Shown one piece after another: positions 54,223-61,185 of a stretch of 64,000 bases of DNA. The notes beneath the pieces are model-generated. The model searched no databases. It was not told the DNA's origin and saw only the letters and a program-made list of their open reading frames with translations. The stretch covers positions 336,102 through 400,101 of the forward strand of contig NZ_JALPKO010000003.1 of NCBI RefSeq assembly GCF_023195885.1. Direction: 5' to 3'. The stretch comes from Methylonatrum kenyense. GTDB taxonomy: Bacteria; Pseudomonadota; Gammaproteobacteria; Nitrococcales; Aquisalimonadaceae. How positions within the stretch are numbered: the first letter of the stretch is position 1; the number at the start of each line of letters is the position of its first letter. Position numbers and translations under genes: made by a program.

Positions 54223-54663
54223 ATGCGGCTGACTCTGTATACCGACTACGCACTTCGCGTACTGATCTATCTTGGCGTACGCGGTGGCGATGGGGATCGT
54301 GCAACCATCACCGAAATAGCCGAGCGCTACGCGATCTCCCGAAACCACGTCATGAAAGTGGTCTATCAGCTCGGCAAGCTGGGGTATATCGAGACGGTGC
54401 GCGGCAAGGGTGGTGGTTTGCGGATGAAAATGCGGCCGGAGAACATCAATGTCGGCGTGCTGGTGCGGCAGACCGAAACCGATATGGCCATCGTCGAATG
54501 TTTCGGTAGCTCGGGACGTTGTCGTCTGGCTCCGGACTGTCGGCTGCAAGGCATGCTGAAAGAGGCGCTCGACGCGTTCATGGGCGTGCTGGACCAATAC
54601 ACACTTGCAGACATACTCGACAATCGGCAGTCCCTGCGGCAGATGCTTGGGCTGACCGTTTAA
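54223..54663 (+). CDS. nsrR: Rrf2-family NO-sensing repressor NsrR, copy 2
   Basis: A 146-residue near-twin of NsrR1 with the three cluster cysteines at 93, 100 and 106 conserved and an identical recognition helix, so both should bind the same operators. Two active repressors in one genome would share targets or respond with different sensitivity. Its stop codon is formed within a MITE-like repeat that starts there. Confidence 0.92.
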   Translation: MRLTLYTDYALRVLIYLGVRGGDGDRATITEIAERYAISRNHVMKVVYQLGKLGYIETVRGKGGGLRMKMRPENINVGVLVRQTETDMAIVECFGSSGRCRLAPDCRLQGMLKEALDAFMGVLDQYTLADILDNRQSLRQMLGLTV

Positions 54664-54735
54664 GGAAACGCTGATTTATTCCCGCATCTGCGCCCAAAAC
54701 CGTCCTTTTTCATCTGGTAAGGCGCGTAATTCGGG
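54659..54735. repeat. MITE end fragment between nsrR2 and the DUF454 gene
   Basis: TTTAAGGAAACGCTGATTTA and the following 55 bases match one end of the element at 24366-24691, including the TCATCTGG-AAGGCGCG stretch. It overlaps the nsrR2 stop and lies at the place where block A carries the nos operon. Confidence 0.65.
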
Positions 54736-54736
54736 A

Positions 54737-55108
54737 TCACGACGCCGTGGGCCTGGTAAGGATAAAGGCCGAGACAGCCAGCAGCGCTGCGGCCTGCGCG
54801 CCGAGAACCAGCGGCGGCAACGCCAACCACACAGCAATCACCACGCTTGATAGCAGGGACAGCATGGCGACGCCCTTGGCCCGCCGCGGGATGGCGCGCG
54901 ATTGCTGCCACGCCCGGATGCAGGGTCCAAGGCGTGGATGATTGACAAGCCACAGCCGCCACCGCTCCGAACCACGCGCATAGGCCCACGCCGCAAGCAA
55001 GAGAAATGGTGTTGTCGGCAGTAGCGGCACAAGCACGCCGACCGCCCCAACCCCGACACAAGCCGTGCCGAAAAAACGCCAGCAATAGCGCGTAAGGGGG
55101 TCTCCCAT
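54737..55108 (-). CDS. DUF454 (YbaN-like) inner-membrane protein, copy 2
   Basis: A 123-residue paralogue of the protein at 9901-10269, with the same membrane segments and HPRLGPCIRAWQQSRAIPRRAKG core. The start at 55108 (MGDPLTRYCW) corresponds to copy 1. It is divergent from nnrS2. Confidence 0.85.
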   Translation of the reverse strand: MGDPLTRYCWRFFGTACVGVGAVGVLVPLLPTTPFLLLAAWAYARGSERWRLWLVNHPRLGPCIRAWQQSRAIPRRAKGVAMLSLLSSVVIAVWLALPPLVLGAQAAALLAVSAFILTRPTAS

Positions 55109-55181
55109 CACTCTCCACCTTCCCAGGGCATAAACGCCCAATGGAGCCGGAAAAGCTCCACCGCAGTTCGGCAAAACGCAC

Positions 55182-55208
55182 ATAACATGTAAACATAATC
55201 CATGTTAT
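55182..55208. promoter_or_regulatory. NsrR-type operator between DUF454 copy 2 and nnrS2
   Basis: ATAACATG (55182-55189) and its exact complement CATGTTAT (55201-55208) flank an 11-base centre; the core AACATGTAAAC is identical to that before nnrS1. It lies 12 bases before the nnrS2 start. Confidence 0.7.
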
Positions 55209-55219
55209 AACAATTAATC

Positions 55220-56404
55220 ATGACCGGTCATGCCAGGGTTGTGGAAAGACTGCCGGCGGAACAATTGTTCTTTCCGCTGGCTGCGGCCTATGCGTTGCTG
55301 TCAGTCCCGCTGTCATTGCATGGCATGCTTGACGCCTCGCCACTGCTTCCAGGCTTTGCCCATCCACTATTTCATGCGCACGAACTGCTTTTCGGCTTTG
55401 CCCTGGCGGTTGTCACAGGGTACCTGGTCAACCGTATCCAATACCGGTACCTGATGCTGCTCGCAGGCGTCTGGCTGCTGGCCCGCGGGCTGTTTTTATT
55501 CATGCCCGTGAGCCTCCCGGCAATGGTTGCCAATCTGTCGTTTGCCGCGGCCCTGGTCGGCCTGACAGCACCGCCGTTTTTGCGAGCAGCGAAAAAGCCA
55601 CGCAATAAACTCTTTGGTCCTCTGCTGATCGCCATCGGGCTGGCCGTCGCCGCCTTCCACCTTCTGCAGCCGCTTGGCGCAGCCTGGCAACGCGCCGCGA
55701 TTTACCAGGGACTCCTGTTGCTCGCCCTGCTGCTGGTGGTAATGGGGGGACGAATCATCGCGCCGGCCGTGGCAAACGCAACGGAACGCGCCGGTGGCAC
55801 CCTCGAAGCAAGACTTCAGCCTCGTACGGAAGGTGCCTTGATACTGCTTTTGCTGGCAGCCCTGCTGGTCCAGCCCCTGCCCTTCGCCAGGCCGCTGGCG
55901 GGTGTGCTGCTGCTCATCGCCGCGACCCTCGCAGCCGCTCGACTCTGGCGCTGGCAACCCTGGCATTACCGACAGCGGCCCGACCTGCTCTGCCTTCTGT
56001 TGGGGTACGCCTGGCTGGTCGCTGGGTTGGCCCTGCTCGGCATCCACTGGCTAACCGCCGTCCTGTCCACCGGTGCGGCACTGCATGCCCTAACCATTGG
56101 CGGCCTTGGGACCTTGACCGCGACCGTTATGGCACGGGTTCGCCTCAACCGCCGCAAGCTGTCACCGGCCAACCACCCGTTGCTGCCGATAATGGTGCTG
56201 GCGCTGTCCGGCGCGGCCATGCTGCGTATCGCCCTGCCGGGATCGATCACCACACTCTGGCTCTCTGCCGCGCTCTGGAGCCTCGCGTTCACGCTGCTGC
56301 TCGTCTTGCTGCTGCGTCATTCTGATCTGCCCGGCCTGCTCCCGTCCTCCCTTCGCCAACGCCTTTCCGAAAATGTCAGCCCGAGAAAAAGGAGGTTGTC
56401 ATGA
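55220..56404 (+). CDS. nnrS: NnrS-family haem-copper membrane protein, copy 2
   Basis: A 394-residue paralogue of NnrS1 of identical length with the same histidine segments (LFHAHELLFGFALAVVTGYLV, ALHALTIGGLGTLTA). It overlaps dnr2 by four bases, as in block A. Expected to lessen nitrosative stress at the inner membrane. Confidence 0.92.
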   Translation: MTGHARVVERLPAEQLFFPLAAAYALLSVPLSLHGMLDASPLLPGFAHPLFHAHELLFGFALAVVTGYLVNRIQYRYLMLLAGVWLLARGLFLFMPVSLPAMVANLSFAAALVGLTAPPFLRAAKKPRNKLFGPLLIAIGLAVAAFHLLQPLGAAWQRAAIYQGLLLLALLLVVMGGRIIAPAVANATERAGGTLEARLQPRTEGALILLLLAALLVQPLPFARPLAGVLLLIAATLAAARLWRWQPWHYRQRPDLLCLLLGYAWLVAGLALLGIHWLTAVLSTGAALHALTIGGLGTLTATVMARVRLNRRKLSPANHPLLPIMVLALSGAAMLRIALPGSITTLWLSAALWSLAFTLLLVLLLRHSDLPGLLPSSLRQRLSENVSPRKRRLS

Positions 56405-57129
56405 CCGAAACGGATATTTCCGGGGCCCTGTCGACCTCACCATTGTTCAGGAGTCTGCAGCCGGACAAGCGCAAGGCGATCGCCGAGCGGTGCAAGCGCC
56501 TTCCACTTCGCAGCGGAACCATTCTGTTCCACCAAGATGATCCGGCAGACCGCTTTTTCCTGGTGCTCAGTGGCCTGATCAAACTTTTCCGCACGAGCCC
56601 AAGCGGCGTCGAGAAAGTAATTCACCTGATCGGTCCCGGGGAAACCTTTGCCGAGGCAGTCATGTTCATGGAGGCGCGTCAGTACCCGGTCACGGCGGAG
56701 GCCACCGCCGACTGCGAACTGATTGCCATTCCCAGCGCGCCCTATCGGGAAGCGCTTCGCACCAGTCCACAGGCCTGCTTTCGACTACTCGCCGACCTGA
56801 GTGCGCGCCTCCACCTGCGCCTTCACGATATCGATCAACTCACGTTGCAGCAGGCAACTCCCCGGGTTGTGCATTTCCTGCTGGCCCAGGCGGACCGGGA
56901 ACACCGGGAAGACGCCATCATTACGCTAACGGCGCCCAAGCATGTCCTCGCATCCCGTCTGTCGGTTACCCCGGAGACACTGTCCAGAATCCTGCACGGT
57001 CTTGCCGCCCGGGGACTGGTGCGAATCCAGGGCCGGCGGATCGAACTGCTTGAGATTCAGCGCCTGCGGCAGGAGTTTCCCGGCGGAGTCTCGGCGGAGA
57101 ACCCCAGCCGAGGATGCGACGCGCCTTGA
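56401..57129 (+). CDS. dnr: Crp/Fnr-family NO-responsive regulator Dnr, copy 2
   Basis: A 242-residue near-twin of Dnr1 with the same sensor domain and recognition helix (VTPETLSRILHGL), so the two should read the same boxes. The main difference is the last 15 residues (VSAENPSRGCDAP). Its stop codon lies inside the Dnr box that drives the next gene. Confidence 0.9.
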   Translation: MTETDISGALSTSPLFRSLQPDKRKAIAERCKRLPLRSGTILFHQDDPADRFFLVLSGLIKLFRTSPSGVEKVIHLIGPGETFAEAVMFMEARQYPVTAEATADCELIAIPSAPYREALRTSPQACFRLLADLSARLHLRLHDIDQLTLQQATPRVVHFLLAQADREHREDAIITLTAPKHVLASRLSVTPETLSRILHGLAARGLVRIQGRRIELLEIQRLRQEFPGGVSAENPSRGCDAP

Positions 57130-57173
57130 TCGAGATCAATCACATGATCGGACATTTATTGTATTTACATGTT
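57126..57173 (+). promoter_or_regulatory. Promoter of RIC2: Dnr box and NsrR-type site
   Basis: TTGATCGAGATCAA (57126-57139) is a perfect Dnr/FNR palindrome. The NsrR-type site GACATTTATTG-T-ATTTACATGTT (57151-57173) covers the -10-like TTTACA (57164-57169). Spacing reproduces the RIC1 promoter. Confidence 0.8.
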
Positions 57174-57231
57174 TCATGCGTCGGTCGCCACCTTTAACTG
57201 TGCATCCGTGCCTGCGAGGAGATCACGTCCC

Positions 57232-57915
57232 ATGCAACATCATCAGGAATCATCCGTACTTCGCCACTGCACGCTTCATCGCATCAGCGCGACGATGCCC
57301 GGGGCGACATCAATTCTAAGAGACTTCGGGCTCGACATCTGGCGTGACAGCAATCTCACACTGGCCCAGGCAGCGGAGAATAACCGCGCCGACGTCGAGG
57401 CTCTGGAAACTCGGCTGTCGGGACTATTACCGTTCCGTACCAGGGATATTCCGGAGCATCCGGGCAAGCTGATCCAGCACATCATCACGCACTACCATGA
57501 CGTTCATCGCTACGAGTTGCCGCGGCTTATTCAGCTGGCTGAGCGCGTCGAGCAAACACACCGCCATCATCCGCAGTGCCCGCAGGGCTTGTCGATTGCC
57601 CTTGAAACCCTGGGGGTGGATCTCGATACGCACATGCGTCAGGAGGAGCAAGTCCTGTTCCGCATGATGCAGCAACAGCCTCCCCGAAGCCTTGCGGCAG
57701 CCATCGCGTGCATGCGCGAGGATCATGACGAGCACAATGAATTGTTGCAGAAACTGGAGACTCTGACCGACGGGTTGCGACTTCCCGAAGACGCGTGTGG
57801 TTCCTGGAACCTCCTCTATCGAGGCTTGGCAAAGTTCCTGGACGACCTCATCGTGCACACCCATCTGGAGGAGGCAATCCTGTTTCCGCACTTCGAAGGC
57901 GCACCAACGCATTAG
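57232..57915 (+). CDS. RIC-family di-iron protein (YtfE/DnrN-like), copy 2
   Basis: A 227-residue paralogue of the protein at 2315-2998 with the same His/Glu ligands (HPGKLIQHIITHYHDVH, DTHMRQEEQ, REDHDEHNELL, HTHLEEAILFPHFE). It too has LDIWRDSN in place of the usual di-cysteine motif. The ATG at 57232 matches copy 1. The stop overlaps a short MITE-like TTAGGGAAAGGCTGAT. Confidence 0.88.
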   Translation: MQHHQESSVLRHCTLHRISATMPGATSILRDFGLDIWRDSNLTLAQAAENNRADVEALETRLSGLLPFRTRDIPEHPGKLIQHIITHYHDVHRYELPRLIQLAERVEQTHRHHPQCPQGLSIALETLGVDLDTHMRQEEQVLFRMMQQQPPRSLAAAIACMREDHDEHNELLQKLETLTDGLRLPEDACGSWNLLYRGLAKFLDDLIVHTHLEEAILFPHFEGAPTH

Positions 57916-58164
57916 GGAAAGGCTGATCTGTGCGAAGGAGCCGCCATGGCAGCCCGCGCAATGGTGTGGGTCGGACCTCGGCCATGGGCTAGCGCTCGCG
58001 CGGGCGAGTTCACTGATCCTCTATGTTGGCCCCGAGGACTTTGATCTGCGTGCGTCTGTCCGGGGTCACTAGCCTTTCCCCCCCTGCCCGCCTCGAGCGT
58101 TGACCTGCAGGACGTTTTCCCTAAGGGGAGTTAACGGTGTACTGGTTTTTCAAAGGACTGGAGC
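57912..58164. other. Intergenic region with a short MITE-like fragment
   Basis: TTAGGGAAAGGCTGAT (57912-57927) matches the MITE end at 14 of 16 positions. The rest has no gene I can support; AAAGGACTGGAG before 58165 is the ribosome site of the next gene. Confidence 0.5.
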
Positions 58165-58551
58165 GTGGAGCACTACGGACTTATAAAATCGATTCATCAG
58201 TTATCTGCGGCTCTCAGCCTGTTCCTTTTCATCCTGCGTGGGTCATTAGCAATATTCCAAACCCCTGGTTTTCCCAATAAACACTTGATCCATGTCATAC
58301 CGCATGTTGTCGACACCATCCTGTTGACCAGCGCCATCGTGCTGGCGGTCATGGCGCGGCAAACGCCGTTCGTCGACCACTGGCTCACAGCCAAGGTCAT
58401 TGCCCTGCTTGTGTATATCGCATTGGGGAGCCTGGCGCTGAAACGTGCACGGACGCTGGCTGGCCGCCTGGTGTCCCTTAGCCTGGCCCTTGCAACCTTC
58501 GGATACATCGTGTGGGTCGCATTCACCAAGAATCCGGCACCATGGCTCTAG
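58165..58551 (+). CDS. SirB2-family membrane protein
   Basis: A 128-residue protein with four hydrophobic helices (HQLSAALSLFLFILRGSLA, TILLTSAIVLAVMA, KVIALLVYIALGSLAL, LSLALATFGYIVWVAF). It begins at GTG 58165. The conserved HQLSA and the histidines near HVIPHVVD match SirB2 (invasion gene expression up-regulator) proteins, whose biochemical role is unknown but which often accompany NO-stress genes. Confidence 0.82.
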   Translation: MEHYGLIKSIHQLSAALSLFLFILRGSLAIFQTPGFPNKHLIHVIPHVVDTILLTSAIVLAVMARQTPFVDHWLTAKVIALLVYIALGSLALKRARTLAGRLVSLSLALATFGYIVWVAFTKNPAPWL

Positions 58552-58634
58552 CACCATGGCTCTAACTGATCCCTGGCATGCACACTATTAATAAAGTATT
58601 CTATATACGGCTTAAAAAGCTAACAGGGGTCGCC

Positions 58635-58958
58635 GTGACCTTCGTCGTTACCGAGAACTGCATCAAGTGCAAATACACCGATTGCGTGGAAGTCTGCCCG
58701 GTGGACTGCTTCCATGAAGGGCCGAACTACCTGGTCATCGACCCGGGTGAATGCATCGATTGCACTCTGTGCGAGCCGGAGTGCCCGGCCGAGGCCATCC
58801 TCTCGGAAGACGACCTGCCGGAGGACCAGATGCACTTCCTCGAGCTCAACGCCGAACTCTCCCGGGAATGGCCGGTAATTACCGAGCAGAGAGAACCGGC
58901 GGCCGACGCCGAGGAATGGGACGGCAAGCCGAACAAGCTCGAGCTGCTTGAGCGTTGA
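58635..58958 (+). CDS. fdxA: 7Fe ferredoxin FdxA
   Basis: A 107-residue ferredoxin starting at GTG 58635 ([20 protein letters not shown]). Cysteines in [17 protein letters not shown] and [12 protein letters not shown] form one 3Fe-4S and one 4Fe-4S site, the FdxA pattern. A cytosolic one-electron carrier. Its TGA overlaps the start of the next gene. Confidence 0.93.
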   Translation: MTFVVTENCIKCKYTDCVEVCPVDCFHEGPNYLVIDPGECIDCTLCEPECPAEAILSEDDLPEDQMHFLELNAELSREWPVITEQREPAADAEEWDGKPNKLELLER

Positions 58959-59428
58959 TGGACCACTTGAGATATCCCGTCCCGTCCGTGACCAATCGAA
59001 GGCCCGCAATGGCAGGAGCAGTAACGGACCGACTTCTGCCAGCGCGGAGCCGCCGATGCCCCGGCCAACGCTGGATCAGTATCGCCTTTCGCTCGGTCCA
59101 TCTCGTGGGGGTAGCAGGGCTCGGCGGCACATTCCTTTATGCAAATCCGGCAGAAGGGGCCTGGCTGCCCTATGCCTGGCTTACCCTAATCTCTGGCGGG
59201 CTGATGATGGTACTGGCGATCTGGAATCACGGTATCTGGCTGTTTCAGATGCGTGGCCTGGCAGTGCTGCTCAAACTGGGGCTTTTGGCGGTTCTGCTGC
59301 TCTTGCCGGCGTTCGCGCCGACAATCTTCCTGCTGATCATCGTCCTGTCCGGCGTGTTCTCCCACGCACCGGCTTATGTGCGCTATTACTCACCGTGGCA
59401 CCGCCGCGTGGTACACGCGCCGGAATGA
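58958..59428 (+). CDS. Integral membrane protein, function unknown
   Basis: About 156 residues: a basic N-terminus, then four hydrophobic segments (SIAFRSVHLVGVAGLGGTFL, YAWLTLISGGLMMVLAIW, GLAVLLKLGLLAVLLLLPAF, TIFLLIIVLSGVFSHAPA). His49 and a late SHAP histidine might bind haem or metal as in CopD-like proteins, but this is speculative. It overlaps the fdxA stop. Confidence 0.7.
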   Translation: MDHLRYPVPSVTNRRPAMAGAVTDRLLPARSRRCPGQRWISIAFRSVHLVGVAGLGGTFLYANPAEGAWLPYAWLTLISGGLMMVLAIWNHGIWLFQMRGLAVLLKLGLLAVLLLLPAFAPTIFLLIIVLSGVFSHAPAYVRYYSPWHRRVVHAPE

Positions 59429-59526
59429 CCCCCGACCTGGCGCCACGGACTTACGGTCAAGCGTTATTGAAGTATTCGTGAGTTCGGTAATGACAGCTAT
59501 TGAGCGTCATTTCACAGGTAAAGGAA

Positions 59527-60735
59527 ATGCTTTCACGTTCCGAAATTGCCACGCGATGGGCGGCCACGTTCTCCATCGGTTTCCGTCCGTTCTTCCTGCT
59601 GGGTGCCCTGGCCGGAGCAGTGCTGATCCTGGTCTGGATTTTGTTTCTGCGAGGCATGACGGACCTGCCACCACAGATGCATCCCCTGCTCTGGCACGGT
59701 CGGGAAATGCTGTTCGGCTTCATCGGTGCGGTCATCGTGGGCTTCGTGTTGACAGCCGCCGGCAACTGGACCGGGCTTGCCACGACCCGTCCCACGCAAC
59801 TGCTTGGCCTGGTACTGCTCTGGCTGGTCGCACGGCTCGGGTTTCTGTTTCCCCAGGCGATCCCGCTTGTGCTCAGCTCGGTAACGGACCTGCTGCTTTT
59901 TCCATTGGTCGCATTGCTTCTCGGCCGCGTTCTGCTTGCCTCGCGGAATCGCCGAAACTATGCGTTCCTGCCGTTTTTCGCCGCGCTTACGCTGCTCAAT
60001 GCGACAAATCACCTGTCACTGCACGGCCTGATCCCGTTCGCCTGGGGGCTGAGGAGCTTGGACGCCACCGTGCTGCTTGTCACCGTGCTTCTGGTATTCA
60101 TGGGTGGGCGCGTCATCCCGTTTTTCACCGATCGGCGCCTGCCGGACGTCAAGGTGCGCCAGAGCGTTGTCCTCAACTGGTCGGCGACTCTTGCCACGCT
60201 TGCCTGCGCGGTGGTCGTGCTTCTGTTCGGCAGGCACGCGATGGGGGGACCACTACTGCTGCTTGCCTCGGTTCTCAACCTGATCCGATGGGCATGCTGG
60301 CAACCGCAAAAAACCCTGGGCGACGCGCTGCTTTGGGTGCTTCACTTTGGCTACCTGTGGATCTGTATCGGTCTCGCCCTGCTCGGCCTTCACCTGTTTG
60401 GCGCGCCAATCAACTGGTCAGCTGGCAGCCATGCCCTGACTGTCGGCGCCATGGGCCTTCTCGTGATCGGCATGATGGCGCGGGTCTCGCTCGGCCACAC
60501 GGGTCGCCCGTTGCAGGCGCCGCCCCTTGGCATCGCCGCCTTCGTCGCGATCAGCGGCGCCGCCGTACTCCGGCTGCTCTGGGGGTTCATACCCCAGGCG
60601 CAGGGCCTGCTCGCAGTTGCCGGCATATTCTGGGTACTTGGTTTCGCTCTGTTCCTGCTGGCCTATGCGGATACCTTGACCAGGCCACGACCAGACGAAC
60701 ATGGCACTACGGTGCGGGCCGGAAAATCTGGCTGA
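59527..60735 (+). CDS. nnrS: NnrS-family membrane protein, copy 3 (divergent)
   Basis: A 402-residue NnrS-family protein, clearly more distant from the other two. It has the FSIGFRPFFLLGALAG opening, LLWHGREMLFGFIGAVIVGFVLTAAGNWTG and NHLSLHGL and HALTVGAMGLLVIGMMARVSLGHTGR segments with candidate haem/copper histidines. The ATG at 59527 has AAGGAA in front. It likely belongs to the same NO-stress group as SirB2, FdxA and its neighbours. Confidence 0.92.
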   Translation: MLSRSEIATRWAATFSIGFRPFFLLGALAGAVLILVWILFLRGMTDLPPQMHPLLWHGREMLFGFIGAVIVGFVLTAAGNWTGLATTRPTQLLGLVLLWLVARLGFLFPQAIPLVLSSVTDLLLFPLVALLLGRVLLASRNRRNYAFLPFFAALTLLNATNHLSLHGLIPFAWGLRSLDATVLLVTVLLVFMGGRVIPFFTDRRLPDVKVRQSVVLNWSATLATLACAVVVLLFGRHAMGGPLLLLASVLNLIRWACWQPQKTLGDALLWVLHFGYLWICIGLALLGLHLFGAPINWSAGSHALTVGAMGLLVIGMMARVSLGHTGRPLQAPPLGIAAFVAISGAAVLRLLWGFIPQAQGLLAVAGIFWVLGFALFLLAYADTLTRPRPDEHGTTVRAGKSG

Positions 60736-60807
60736 ACCACTCGAGGCCGCATTGCAGCACGGAAGGTGCCTCAACACAGCTGAATGCGGATCACCGAAAC
60801 CGCTCAC

Positions 60808-61140
60808 TCAGTCCAGAGACTGCAGCTCAATGATCTCATAGTCAGTCTCCCCAACCTGTTCCAGGGTGAAGCGCACGGCATCGCCGGCCTCGAAACCGCT
60901 CGCCAGTTCCGCATCCCGAAGGGACAGATCCATCTCCATGGCCGGCCAGCGCAGTTCGGGGATAGGCTCGTGGCTCAGGGTAACCGTGCTGGCCTCAGTG
61001 TCGATCCCCTTCAGAATCCCCTGCCCTTTAGCCGTCATTGCGCCGCCGCCATGGTGGGCTTCATGCGCCATTACCGGCATGACGGCAAACATCAATGCCA
61101 ACATTAGAAAAAGAACGTAAGTGTATATTCTAAATTTCAT
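60808..61140 (-). CDS. CusF-like periplasmic copper-binding protein
   Basis: A 110-residue protein with a signal peptide (cleaved near VMA-HEAHH) and a CusF domain. The Cu(I) site is complete: His57, Trp65, Met68 and Met70 in TLSHEPIPELRWPAMEMD. It should pass copper to the CusA-type pump encoded just upstream in the same direction. Confidence 0.92.
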   Translation of the reverse strand: MKFRIYTYVLFLMLALMFAVMPVMAHEAHHGGGAMTAKGQGILKGIDTEASTVTLSHEPIPELRWPAMEMDLSLRDAELASGFEAGDAVRFTLEQVGETDYEIIELQSLD

Positions 61141-61185
61141 TGCAATTACTCCTCTATAGGTCCGATTGAAACACCGGGCGGGCGC

